Source: Clostridia bacterium (GTDB lineage Bacteria; Bacillota; Clostridia; Peptostreptococcales; Anaerovoracaceae). From it: DNA of 11,706 nt. The translations under genes and the position numbers were made by a program. A model generated the notes under the pieces. It saw nothing but the letters and a program-made list of their open reading frames with translations. It had not been told where the DNA came from and searched no databases. Of this stretch, positions 1-6,965 are shown in pieces; the stretch's first letter is position 1, and the number at the start of each line of letters is the position of its first letter. The DNA lies in contig JAKSSQ010000041.1 of the NCBI GenBank assembly GCA_024403005.1, positions 1 through 11,706 on the forward strand, given 5' to 3'.

Positions 1-53
1 TGAAGAGTTCGGCTGCAGTCCTGCCCTGCCCGCCTCAATATCCTTTAAACGCA

Positions 54-78
54 AAAATCCCGCCGCTGGCGGGATTTT
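54..78. terminator. Bidirectional rho-independent terminator after azlD
   Basis: An 11-bp perfect stem (54-64 with 68-78) closes over a 3-nt GCT loop. On the minus strand the stem is followed by five T residues, starting 28 bp past the azlD stop codon, so it should end the azlCD transcript. The other strand also ends in TTTT, so it could stop a plus-strand transcript entering from the left. I recognise no gene in the 53 bases to its left. Confidence 0.85.
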
Positions 79-105
79 ATCTTTCTATCGTATGGATTTA
101 TCCTT

Positions 106-441
106 TTAAGCAAATACGACCTGAATTAAGGCCATATAGCATATCGTGCCACCTATTATGCTCAGGAGTGTGTTGCGTTTCCAGACGTGGAGTGCAACTA
201 CCAGAACGGAAGCTATAAGTGCGGGCAGCCACCCTGCCGGAGAGGCCACATTCGTCCCTTTAAGGCAGTAAACTACCAGCATGGCCATAATTGCATACGG
301 CAGCACTTTACCCAGGTAATTGACCCAATCAGGGGTCTTTCCGCCCCTTCCCAGAAGAAGGAACGGCAGCGCTCTCGTAAGAACCGTAATTATGACTGCA
401 ACTGCGATTATCCCTGCAGCGTGGGCATTAGTTACCTGCAT
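106..441 (-). CDS. azlD: AzlD family branched-chain amino-acid transport subunit
   Basis: A small hydrophobic membrane protein of 111 residues, the usual AzlD length, with about four predicted transmembrane stretches. It carries the family pattern near the N-terminus (TRALPFLLLG) and a conserved VLPYAIMAMLVVY helix. AzlD is the small partner of AzlC; the pair is known as an exporter of branched-chain amino acids and analogues. The ATG at 441 has a strong ribosome site (GGAGGG) a few bases upstream. The gene overlaps the end of azlC by 14 bp, which suggests translational coupling and a two-subunit complex in the inner membrane. It ends just before a hairpin terminator. The substrate cannot be fixed from sequence. 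Confidence 0.9.
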   Translation of the reverse strand: MQVTNAHAAGIIAVAVIITVLTRALPFLLLGRGGKTPDWVNYLGKVLPYAIMAMLVVYCLKGTNVASPAGWLPALIASVLVVALHVWKRNTLLSIIGGTICYMALIQVVFA

Positions 442-1129
442 CTTTACCCTCCTCCATCTTTCTGATTGCGAACATTCCGATCGTGATTGCGATCATCGCG
501 GGAATAAGGAAATTGGACGGGCCGAAGATGAGCAGGCAGATTACTGAAACTGCGCCGCCGATAATAGCCGGTCTGTGGCGATCGGAGGAAAGCCACTGCT
601 CCGTTACGATGGTAATGAACAGCGCCGTTAAAGCGAAATCCATGCCGTCGGAGTTGATGTTAAGCAGATATCCTGCGCTGGAGCCGATAAAAGTTCCGAT
701 GTTCCAGTAAGCCTGGTCCAGGAGAGATACCAGGAAGAAATAAACTGTGAGCTTTTCCTTCGGTACGTCTATGTTGTCTCTGCAGACCAGGGAATAAGTT
801 TCGTCGGAGAGCGCAAATATAAGGTAAGGCTTGGCCTTTCCCGTGCCTCTGTACCTGTCGATCATGGAAATTCCGTAGAACAGGTGGCGCGCGTTAACCA
901 TAAGGGTCGTAAGCGCCGCAGCCGCAAGGGATGCCCCGGAAGTTATTAAGTTAATGCAGACGAACTGCATGGAGCCTGCGTATATAAAGAGACTCATGGC
1001 CATGGCCCAGGGCAGGCCGTAGCCCTTTGTGTTCAGGATGAACCCGAAGCCGATGCCCAGAACTATATAGCCTGCTGCGACGGGCACCGAGTCGACAAAG
1101 GCTTTTTTAACTACTGAATTGTCTTTCAT
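428..1129 (-). CDS. azlC: AzlC family branched-chain amino-acid transport subunit
   Basis: Large subunit of the AzlCD exporter: a polytopic membrane protein of 233 residues from the chosen start, typical for AzlC. Family motifs visible are VPVAAGYIVLGIGFGF at the first helix, YAGSMQFV, VNARHLFYG and FALSDETYS. An open frame runs upstream to a TTG at 1201, but that codon lies within the promoter, upstream of the predicted RNA start. The ATG at 1129 (protein start MKDNSVVKKAF) is therefore preferred. No good Shine-Dalgarno is visible before it. The 3' end overlaps azlD by 14 bp. The exported compound is inferred only from the family. Confidence 0.9.
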   Translation of the reverse strand: MKDNSVVKKAFVDSVPVAAGYIVLGIGFGFILNTKGYGLPWAMAMSLFIYAGSMQFVCINLITSGASLAAAALTTLMVNARHLFYGISMIDRYRGTGKAKPYLIFALSDETYSLVCRDNIDVPKEKLTVYFFLVSLLDQAYWNIGTFIGSSAGYLLNINSDGMDFALTALFITIVTEQWLSSDRHRPAIIGGAVSVICLLIFGPSNFLIPAMIAITIGMFAIRKMEEGKDAGN

Positions 1130-1189
1130 AAATGTCTTAAAACTGTCTGATGAATAATCTGCGGCCCTTTTTCGTGGGGTCAGGCAAAC

Positions 1190-1198
1190 ATTATACCA
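1190..1198 (-). promoter_or_regulatory. Extended -10 promoter of azlCD
   Basis: On the minus strand this reads TGGTATAAT, a consensus extended -10 box (TGnTATAAT). RNA should start near 1183, leaving a leader of about 55 nt before the azlC ATG at 1129. No good -35 is seen, as is common for extended -10 promoters. The identical 11-mer TGTGGTATAAT occurs before citXG. Confidence 0.7.
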
Positions 1199-1235
1199 CA
1201 AACCCGCCCTGCTAAATACAGCTAAACACGCAAAT

Positions 1236-1267
1236 AAAAAACCGGACAGCTCGTCTGAACTGTCCGG
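1236..1267 (-). terminator. Rho-independent terminator after rlmI
   Basis: An 8-bp perfect stem CCGGACAG/CTGTCCGG (1242-1249 with 1260-1267) has a 10-nt loop and is followed on the minus strand by TTTTTT. It lies 13 bp past the rlmI stop codon and separates the nucleotidase-rlmI transcript from the azlCD promoter. Confidence 0.85.
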
Positions 1268-1279
1268 AATTCATTAATT

Positions 1280-2506
1280 TTAAACAACCTGGAAAAGATA
1301 GAGCTTAAGATACTCGGTTTCCGGAACGCCCCACAGGATGGGGTGGTCGGGAGACTGGCGTCTGTCCTCGATCTGCCTGAGCTGAACCCCTGCATCTGCA
1401 GCAGCTTCTCGGAGCATCTTGCAGAAGAGATCGGGTGTCATGAAGTGAGAGCAGGAACAGGTAGCCAGGTAGCCGCCGCGGGGCAGAAGCCTCATGGCTT
1501 TAAGGTTTATTTCCTTGTATCCTCTGTACGCACTGTTTACAGTTGAGCTGCTCTTCGTAAAGGCCGGCGGATCCAGGATAATGTAGTCGAACGGATGCTT
1601 CCTGGATGCAGCCAGCTCCGTAAGATACTCGAATACGTCTGCTCTTACCACGTGAACCTTGTCTTCCAGGCTGTTAGCCTGTACGTTCTTCATGGTCTGC
1701 TCGCAGGCATCTTTGGAGATATCCACGGCTGTTACGTAGGTTGCACCTGCCTTTGCGCAGTTAAGCGCGAAAGCTCCGGTATGGGTGAAGCAGTCCAGAA
1801 CCCTCTTTCCGGGAGCCAGCTTTGCAGCCGCAAGGCGGTTGTACTTCTGGTCCAGGAAGAAGCCTGTCTTCTGGCCGTTGATATAGTCTACGTCGTAAAT
1901 TATACCGTTTTCCACGATTTCAACGTGGCCGTCCAGATCCATTTCGTCCAGGCCGGGAGCAATCCAGGCGTAGCCCTTACCCTGCTCCATGCCCTCCTTA
2001 AGTCTTATAGCAGCTTCGTTGCGTTCATATACCGCGCGCACGTTTACGCCTCGCTCTGCGAGAACTTCCACCAGCAGGCGGTACAGCATGTCTTTTCTTT
2101 TTTCTATCCCGAGGGAAAGCACTTCTACAGACAGGATATCTGTGAACAAATCAACCGTAAAACCGGGGAAGCTGTCTGCTTCGCCGAATATGAGTCTGCT
2201 GCAGCTGAAATCCGGGCCCATTACGGTCCTGCGGTAATCGATTGCATACTCGACTCTGCGGCGCCAGAAGGCCTCGTCGAAGCGGTCGTTTGTGTTCTTG
2301 GATATAATGCGGACGCGAATTTTTGAATTATCGTTAATGAAACCGCTGCCCATCCAGCGGCCCTTTTCGTTGACAACATCTACGATGTCGCCGTTTTCGA
2401 AGGGCTTGTCGGGGCCTGTGGTCTCTTCGCCGTATACCCAGGGGTGGCCGCTTTTTAGCAGCTTTTCGGCTTTCTTATTGCATTTTACAACGGGATAGTC
2501 TCTCAT
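1280..2506 (-). CDS. rlmI: RlmI-type 23S rRNA (cytosine-C5) methyltransferase
   Basis: Class I SAM-dependent RNA methyltransferase of 408 residues, close to E. coli RlmI (396), which makes m5C1962 in 23S rRNA. Order of parts: an N-terminal PUA-like RNA-binding domain (about 1-75, with SGHPWVYGEE), a central domain (about 90-200), and a Rossmann catalytic domain. The latter shows GQKTGFFLDQ (211-220), SAM motif I VLDCFTHTGAFAL (236-248), motif IV LDPPAFTKS (311-319) and motif VI CSCSH (350-354), whose cysteine is the expected catalytic nucleophile. It starts 15 bp after the nucleotidase stop with no terminator between, so co-transcription is likely. No clear Shine-Dalgarno precedes the ATG at 2506. 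The exact base modified is inferred from family; RlmK/RlmL-like relatives are alternatives. Confidence 0.85.
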   Translation of the reverse strand: MRDYPVVKCNKKAEKLLKSGHPWVYGEETTGPDKPFENGDIVDVVNEKGRWMGSGFINDNSKIRVRIISKNTNDRFDEAFWRRRVEYAIDYRRTVMGPDFSCSRLIFGEADSFPGFTVDLFTDILSVEVLSLGIEKRKDMLYRLLVEVLAERGVNVRAVYERNEAAIRLKEGMEQGKGYAWIAPGLDEMDLDGHVEIVENGIIYDVDYINGQKTGFFLDQKYNRLAAAKLAPGKRVLDCFTHTGAFALNCAKAGATYVTAVDISKDACEQTMKNVQANSLEDKVHVVRADVFEYLTELAASRKHPFDYIILDPPAFTKSSSTVNSAYRGYKEINLKAMRLLPRGGYLATCSCSHFMTPDLFCKMLREAAADAGVQLRQIEDRRQSPDHPILWGVPETEYLKLYLFQVV

Positions 2507-2521
2507 TACGTGTTAAATTAA

Positions 2522-4333
2522 TTACTTTTCAATCTTAAGAACCTGACCCGGGAAAATGAGGTTGGGGTTCTTTCCGATAACTGTCTTGTTAGCTTCGTAA
2601 ATCTTCTTCCAGAGTTCGCCGTCGCCGAGGAACTTACGTGCGATTGTGAAGAGGCAGTCGCCCTTTACAACAACGTACTTTTCTGCGGGCAGAGGTGCGG
2701 GTACGATTACGGGAGTGGGTTCAACGGGAGCGGGTTCTACCGGTGCGATAACAACGGGAGCTTCGTCTACGATCTTGATTCTGCCCTGTGCAGCAGCATA
2801 CTGTTCGCCTACTACGCCGCCCAGTTCGTCAACGATGTAGTTGATGAGAACCTGGTTGTCGATGAGAACTTCGTCCAGAATGATGTTTACATTGTTCTTA
2901 CCGAACATTGCATATCCGTCGCCGCCGTTCTTGAGCATGTAGTTGTGGGAAGCGAGCTTGTATGTCTTAGCGGGATCGATGGGTGCGCCTGCAACCATAA
3001 CGTCCTGAACTCTTCTTGCACCTGCAACACCTGTGAATTCGTTCTGTTCACTCTTTGTAACAGTGCTTTCAATAGCGGTGTTGATAGTGTAAGTAAGACC
3101 GGATACCTGCAGGAAGCCGCCTGTTTCTGCGGGGCACTGAGATGCGCCCAGTTCAAGAGCGTCCAGAATCTGCTGACCGGTAACTTCTACGAGGCAAGCC
3201 ATGTTGCCGAAGGGATGTACGGAAACGATCTGTCCGTAAGTGATGTCGCCTGTGGGGATGTCTGCACGAACGCCGCCGCCGTTAACGAATGCAATGTCTG
3301 CGCCCATAACTACTCTGTAAGCATCTGCACAGAGGTCGCCAAGGTTTGTTTCCTTGCTTCTTACAGCTCTGCTTCCGTCTTCATTCTTTGTTGTAAGATC
3401 TACGGATGTCTTAGCAACAACTGTCTTCTGGAGATCGTCGAACTTAGCTGTAATTCCTGCGATGAATGCAGCTGCATCTGCATCGGCTTCAACATTTGCC
3501 AGATCGATGAGTTCAAAGGCGATTGTTCCGTCTGCCTTAATAGTAATCTTACCTGCGTTTGCAAGGTAGTTACCTGTCTGCTGGATGGAATCTTCGCTGT
3601 AAACTGTGTGGGAATGTCCGTCGATGTAAGCATCTACGCCTGTAACGTTTGCCTTAACGTCTGTGGATCTCCAGGGTGCGGATTCGGGGTCAACGCCCAG
3701 ATGGCCGTCTACGAGAACGTAGTCTGCGCCTTCTGCCTTAGCAGCATCAACAGCCTTCTGTACTGCATTGTAGAGATTCTTTCCATCGTTTCCTTCGCAG
3801 AAACCGTAGATATACTTACCGTTTCCGTCCTGGAAATAAGTCGGAGTGGACTTTGTAAATGTTTCGGGAGTAGTAACGCCTACGATAGCAATCTTAACGC
3901 CCTTAACTTCGAACATCTTGTAAGCGTCGAAGAGAGGCTTGCCTGTGCGCAGGTCTACCAGGTTACAGGATACATAGGGGAAATCTGCTTCGCTGTTTGC
4001 GATTTCAACCAGTCTGTCCAGACCGTAGTCGAATTCATGATTTCCGGGAACTGCAACGTCATAGCCCAGTTTGTTCATGATTTCTACGATGTAACCGCCC
4101 TTGGACAGGGTACCGATTACGCTGCCTTGAATTGCATCGCCTGCATCGATGAGCAGGTCTGCATCCTTAGCAAGTTCTGCAATTTTAGCGAAATCTTCGT
4201 AATTATTGCAGTGTGTGTCGTTTGTGTGCAGAATAACGATATCTTCAGAGGGAACCTGAGCGAATACAAAGGCAGCACTGGAGATAACGAGAATTACTGC
4301 GAAGACAAGGGCAATAAATTTACTCTTACGCAT
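2522..4333 (-). CDS. Secreted 5'-nucleotidase/metallophosphoesterase with C-terminal LysM domain
   Basis: A 603-residue exported enzyme of the UshA/YfkN 5'-nucleotidase family. A signal peptide is visible at 1-25 (MRKSKF, hydrophobic core, AFVFA). The calcineurin-like metal-binding motifs follow: HTNDTH (36-41), DAGDAIQG (63-70), GNHEFDYG (97-104), DGH (209-211) and DGHSH (238-242). The 5'-nucleotidase C-terminal domain (about 305-520) shows NGGGVRADIPTGDI and NGGDGYAMFGK, the nucleoside-binding region. A Pro/Val/Glu-rich linker (about 522-550) leads to one LysM domain (551-603), known to bind peptidoglycan glycans. It should therefore dephosphorylate extracellular nucleotides while held in the cell wall, supplying nucleosides and phosphate. 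The ATG at 4333 has a GGAGG site 6 nt upstream. Exact substrate (5'-NMP, UDP-sugar or cyclic nucleotide) is not determined. Confidence 0.9.
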   Translation of the reverse strand: MRKSKFIALVFAVILVISSAAFVFAQVPSEDIVILHTNDTHCNNYEDFAKIAELAKDADLLIDAGDAIQGSVIGTLSKGGYIVEIMNKLGYDVAVPGNHEFDYGLDRLVEIANSEADFPYVSCNLVDLRTGKPLFDAYKMFEVKGVKIAIVGVTTPETFTKSTPTYFQDGNGKYIYGFCEGNDGKNLYNAVQKAVDAAKAEGADYVLVDGHLGVDPESAPWRSTDVKANVTGVDAYIDGHSHTVYSEDSIQQTGNYLANAGKITIKADGTIAFELIDLANVEADADAAAFIAGITAKFDDLQKTVVAKTSVDLTTKNEDGSRAVRSKETNLGDLCADAYRVVMGADIAFVNGGGVRADIPTGDITYGQIVSVHPFGNMACLVEVTGQQILDALELGASQCPAETGGFLQVSGLTYTINTAIESTVTKSEQNEFTGVAGARRVQDVMVAGAPIDPAKTYKLASHNYMLKNGGDGYAMFGKNNVNIILDEVLIDNQVLINYIVDELGGVVGEQYAAAQGRIKIVDEAPVVIAPVEPAPVEPTPVIVPAPLPAEKYVVVKGDCLFTIARKFLGDGELWKKIYEANKTVIGKNPNLIFPGQVLKIEK

Positions 4334-4366
4334 TTTAATCCTCCAATATTAAATTAAATGCATTAA

Positions 4367-4384
4367 CCGGGCAGGCCCGGGGTT
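4367..4384. other. Small GC-rich hairpin between hydrolase and nucleotidase genes
   Basis: The 73-bp gap between the hydrolase stop codon and the nucleotidase ATG contains a CCGGG/CCCGG hairpin (5-bp stem, 4-nt loop). A short palindrome CCGAAATTCGG lies beside it (4387-4397). No T-run follows on the minus strand, so it is at best a weak attenuator. I could not place a convincing promoter for the nucleotidase in the gap, so read-through from the hydrolase gene remains possible. Confidence 0.3.
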
Positions 4385-4407
4385 TACCGAAATTCGGGGT
4401 GACCCAA

Positions 4408-5238
4408 TTAGTCAACCATGGGGCAGATATAATCTGCGATAGTCTTGATAACCTTGAATCTGCAGTCGTTGAAGGAGTGGTCGGTATCGTACAGAATGTA
4501 TTCTGCCTTTCCGCCGAGTTCCTTAATCTTGTTATACAGAGGTTCGATCATGGTATCCACGGGAGCTACGTCGTCCTTAGCGCCGCCGACAAAGAGCATA
4601 TTGCGGTCCTTAAGATCTTCTGCAGCCTTGGAAAATGCGGTTTCTTCGTAGTTTGCGAGAGCATTTTCGTACATGGATGTTTCTGTTTCCTGCTTAAGGA
4701 TTGTTCCGAGAGTGAACAGGCCCTTAATTGTTTCGAGCTGACCGTTTTCGAAGAACCAGGGGTAATCGAAAGGCATTAAGCATACGCCTGCCTTAAGAGC
4801 AGGAACTCTGCGCATTGTGTTCACGCAGGTGTAGCCGCCCATGCTGTGTCCGGCAAGGAAGATGTTGTCCGGGCAGATGTGGTACTTTTCCTGGCATTCT
4901 TCGCTTGCAGCGTAGTTTACGATAGCGGATGCAGCCTTAATGAGGCCGTCGAATGTATAATATCCGCCGCTTCCCCATGCTCCGGGTGCGAACGGGTTGA
5001 ACACAACGAAACCTGCTCTTCTGAGAGCGTGGCCGATATCCAGCAGGGAATTATGTCCCGGGAAGCCGTGCAGCAGCACGATTGCGGGGTGCTTTTCGCC
5101 GGGCTTGTGGTTGGGAACCAGAACCATGCCGATGATTCTGCCAACTTCTGTTTCAAATTCCAGCTCTCCGATGTAAGGAGCTTCTTCGCCTTCCAGTACG
5201 GGGCGGTCCTTATCGATAAATTCGGGATAAACGTTCAT
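4408..5238 (-). CDS. Alpha/beta hydrolase (serine hydrolase, dienelactone-hydrolase/acyl-peptidase-like)
   Basis: Cytoplasmic alpha/beta-fold hydrolase of 276 residues from the chosen start, with no signal peptide. It shows the oxyanion-loop motif LLHGFPGH (55-62), the nucleophile elbow AGHSMGGY (serine at about 132), an acid in GGAKDDVAP (Asp 222 or 223) and the catalytic histidine in DTDHSF (about 254). All three catalytic elements are in the expected order. The start at 5238 (MNVYPEF) is chosen because GAGAGGAAAAGT lies directly upstream; an in-frame ATG at 5262 has no ribosome site. The substrate is unknown; esterase, lipase or peptidase activity are all possible for this fold. It may be transcribed together with the nucleotidase gene downstream, but the 73-bp gap leaves this open. 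Confidence 0.8.
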   Translation of the reverse strand: MNVYPEFIDKDRPVLEGEEAPYIGELEFETEVGRIIGMVLVPNHKPGEKHPAIVLLHGFPGHNSLLDIGHALRRAGFVVFNPFAPGAWGSGGYYTFDGLIKAASAIVNYAASEECQEKYHICPDNIFLAGHSMGGYTCVNTMRRVPALKAGVCLMPFDYPWFFENGQLETIKGLFTLGTILKQETETSMYENALANYEETAFSKAAEDLKDRNMLFVGGAKDDVAPVDTMIEPLYNKIKELGGKAEYILYDTDHSFNDCRFKVIKTIADYICPMVD

Positions 5239-5263
5239 ACTTTTCCTCTCTTTATATGTCATT

Positions 5264-5290
5264 GCTATATTGAATAGCTATATTATGCCG
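5264..5290 (-). promoter_or_regulatory. Candidate promoter region of the hydrolase gene
   Basis: An AT-rich stretch upstream of the hydrolase contains, on the minus strand, the -10-like box CATAAT. On the plus strand it holds two direct copies of GCTATATT (5264-5271 and 5277-5284) at a 13-bp period. The -35 is poor. The direct repeats could be a regulator site or chance in AT-rich DNA. Confidence 0.3.
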
Positions 5291-5309
5291 GGGTCGCTGT
5301 TTTCGCAGG

Positions 5310-6659
5310 TTAACTTTCAGTATATAACAAATCGCTGTATTCAGCAAGGAAGATACCCAGTGCCAGCATATCTGCGGCGCCGCCGGAGGATATGTTTCTC
5401 TGCACGAATTCCGCGTTGAGTTCTGCCATGGAGGCCTTCCGGTCTTCGGCGGTCTGCTCCAGGAGGCTTTCGGCCTGCTTCTTGACCCAATCCAGGCCCT
5501 CCTGCCCTGCTCTGTAAAGCACGTTGCTGTCGTCCAGCTCGGCCATTATTCTGCAGAGCGCGTAGAGCTGCGCGTCTGACCGGCTGCCGGTCTTGCGGGC
5601 TGCAAGAATTGCGCCGGCCATGTGAGCCATGGGGAAACCCTGAAGAGCGTCTTCCACAGCACCCTTTGCTCCGTATCTGCTGCGGACTTCGTCTCCGTGG
5701 GTGGATTTTTCTGCGTTTTTAACGCCGGAGCCTGCCATGCTTGCGGCTTTCTGAGCCGCAAGCTCTTTTACGGTTTCTAAAACATCCGAACCGTCGAAGC
5801 AGCTCTTTGCGATAGCTGCGATGTATAAGGCAAAGGCGAATATCGCACCTTTGTGGGTGTTGACCCCGCCAGTAGCCTTAAACATGGCTTTTTCGGCCTC
5901 TACGCCGGTTTTTATGAGGCTTTCGAGCGATTTATCGCCGCAGGCGAATTCACGCGTGAAACGGGCGAAAAACGGCTTTAAAGCTTCTGCGGAAGCCAGG
6001 AGCATAGGAAGATCCATATCTTTATGGGAACCGCTGTTGAGGCTGTCCACAAGGCCGGGCTTCGGGGAAAGCTTCGCTTCTGCTTTTAGTGCTTCGCAGG
6101 CTGAATCCGCCAGCTTTTCGCAGAGAAAATCTGCGATTATGGCGTTTGCGGCAGCTTTGATTACATCCAGGCCATGAGCTCTGCTTCTTGCGCAGTCCGC
6201 CACCGGCCCGCCGCAAACTATGCACCTGCGAGCGGCCGGCCTGGACAGCTTCTGGCCGCCGGTTCCTATAATATCGATGTCGAAGAGCCGCCCTTCCGGG
6301 CCCGTTTCTTCGATCTTGATTCCTGCATCCTTAAGAAGCTCTGCGTCTTCCGTATCGAAGACGTAAAAAGCTTCCGGGCCCGTGTGGGCGAAGACCAGTT
6401 CGCGGTAAACTGCGCCCGGCCTGCGGCCCGACGCCTGCTCCGCAGAAAATCCGAGCATTGCTGCCACCTCAGCTTCGTATGCTTCGCAGCCGTGGCGGAA
6501 CAGAATATCGATTCCCGGAGTCCTCTTAACATCCCCTGCAATATTCATGCAAATGCACACTACAGGCTTTTTATATTCGTTTATGAGTTCGGTCTGCTTT
6601 GCTGCCCTCTTTTCGCGGCAGTTAAGCATGTCCATCAATTCAGCTTTCTTAATAACCAT
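5310..6659 (-). CDS. citXG: CitXG fusion: citrate lyase prosthetic-group transferase and triphosphoribosyl-dephospho-CoA synthase
   Basis: A 449-residue two-domain enzyme. The N-terminal CitX part (about 1-165) matches apo-citrate lyase phosphoribosyl-dephospho-CoA transferase, with GRLFDIDI (123-130) and the Cys/His-rich end RRCIVCGG...DCARSRAH (about 144-162). The C-terminal CitG part (about 170-449) matches the synthase that makes the prosthetic-group precursor from ATP and dephospho-CoA, with SPKPGLVDSLNSGSHKDM (198-215), TGGVNTHKGAIFAF (263-276) and KSTHGDEVRSRYGAKGA. Together they make and attach the cofactor on the citrate lyase acyl carrier protein. Such fusions are known, for example in Haemophilus. 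No citDEF genes are in the window. The frame is open to a TTG at 6677, but that overlaps the promoter; the ATG at 6659 is chosen, with ATG 6635 as an alternative. No Shine-Dalgarno is seen at either. Confidence 0.88.
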   Translation of the reverse strand: MVIKKAELMDMLNCREKRAAKQTELINEYKKPVVCICMNIAGDVKRTPGIDILFRHGCEAYEAEVAAMLGFSAEQASGRRPGAVYRELVFAHTGPEAFYVFDTEDAELLKDAGIKIEETGPEGRLFDIDIIGTGGQKLSRPAARRCIVCGGPVADCARSRAHGLDVIKAAANAIIADFLCEKLADSACEALKAEAKLSPKPGLVDSLNSGSHKDMDLPMLLASAEALKPFFARFTREFACGDKSLESLIKTGVEAEKAMFKATGGVNTHKGAIFAFALYIAAIAKSCFDGSDVLETVKELAAQKAASMAGSGVKNAEKSTHGDEVRSRYGAKGAVEDALQGFPMAHMAGAILAARKTGSRSDAQLYALCRIMAELDDSNVLYRAGQEGLDWVKKQAESLLEQTAEDRKASMAELNAEFVQRNISSGGAADMLALGIFLAEYSDLLYTES

Positions 6660-6665
6660 ACCGAA

Positions 6666-6674
6666 ATTATACCA
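6666..6674 (-). promoter_or_regulatory. Extended -10 promoter of citXG, abutting the start codon
   Basis: On the minus strand this reads TGGTATAAT, within the same TGTGGTATAAT as before azlC. Only six bases (TTCGGT) separate the -10 box from the ATG at 6659. RNA would be expected to start at or next to the A of that ATG, giving a leaderless or nearly leaderless mRNA, unless translation begins at the ATG at 6635. Confidence 0.65.
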
Positions 6675-6699
6675 CACTTTACCGCTTTATCACACTCAA

Positions 6700-6840
6700 G
6701 GGGGACGGGTACGCTTCACCGATTTAGCACTTTAGCGCAATAAAGGGGGACGGGGGTGCTTTAGCACTGCAGCGTGCTAAAGCACCCCCGTCCCCCTTCA
6801 TCACTTTATCGCTTTAGTGTGCTAAAGCGTACCCGTCCCC
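6700..6840. repeat. Nested palindromic element, REP/REPIN-like
   Basis: An inner perfect 25-bp inverted repeat (6743-6767 with 6774-6798) contains AAGGGGGACGGGGGTGCTTT and closes over a 6-nt loop. It is flanked by an outer perfect 16-bp inverted repeat GGGGACGGGTACGCTT (6701-6716 with 6825-6840). The intervening DNA repeats variants of the unit CTTTAGCRC, and a 14-of-15 match to CACTTTATCGCTTTA lies just outside at 6675-6689. The element holds no ORF of note. Two inverted GGGGACGGG-headed hairpins resemble REP doublets mobilised by RAYT transposases, but that assignment is inference. It lies between the divergent promoters of citXG and the transporter and has no T-run, so it is not a normal terminator. 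Confidence 0.8.
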
Positions 6841-6856
6841 AATCAGCAAAAAGCAG

Positions 6857-6885
6857 TTGGCAAATATTTGGAAATACAATACAAT
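6857..6885 (+). promoter_or_regulatory. Sigma70-type promoter of the NSS transporter gene
   Basis: TTGGCA (6857-6862), a 17-bp spacer and TACAAT (6880-6885) form a good vegetative promoter with predicted start near 6892 and a leader of about 74 nt. The leader is very AT-rich, with a short palindrome ACAATGATTGT overlapping the -10 (6881-6891) that could be an operator. The gene's ribosome site GGAG is at 6955-6958, seven bases before the ATG at 6966. Confidence 0.6.
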
Positions 6886-6965
6886 GATTGTGTGTATATT
6901 TTATATTTAATTGTATATTTCACACAAATTATTAGCAAATAACTTGGTGAAAACGGAGAACTACT

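Noticed and set aside
1..53. Possible 3' end of a gene entering from the left edge
   Set aside because: The stretch is too short. One frame is stopped at the first codon and the others run through the hairpin terminator; nothing identifiable.
1130..1201. N-terminal extension of azlC beginning at TTG 1201 (MWYNVCL...)
   Set aside because: The TTG precedes the -10 box of the gene's own promoter, so it would not be in the mRNA. The extension has no AzlC character.
1595..2326. Plus-strand frame of 243 codons opposite rlmI
   Set aside because: It lacks recognisable motifs and a ribosome site, and mirrors the methyltransferase gene, whose motifs are complete.
2945..4357. Long plus-strand open frame of 470 codons opposite the nucleotidase gene
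   Set aside because: Its translation is extremely rich in Cys, Ser and Val with no family motif. It is the antisense shadow of a gene with an intact signal peptide, metal motifs and LysM domain.
5239..5262. Earlier ATG (5262) for the alpha/beta hydrolase
   Set aside because: It has no Shine-Dalgarno, whereas the ATG at 5238 has GAGAGGAAAAGT directly before it.
6174..6743. Plus-strand frame of 189 codons opposite citXG and running into the palindrome
   Set aside because: No domain similarity is recognised, it lies opposite conserved CitX residues and it ends inside the repeat element.
6743..6798. The perfect 25-bp inverted repeat as a rho-independent terminator
   Set aside because: Neither strand has a T-run after the stem, and both flanking genes point away from it, so no transcript needs ending there.
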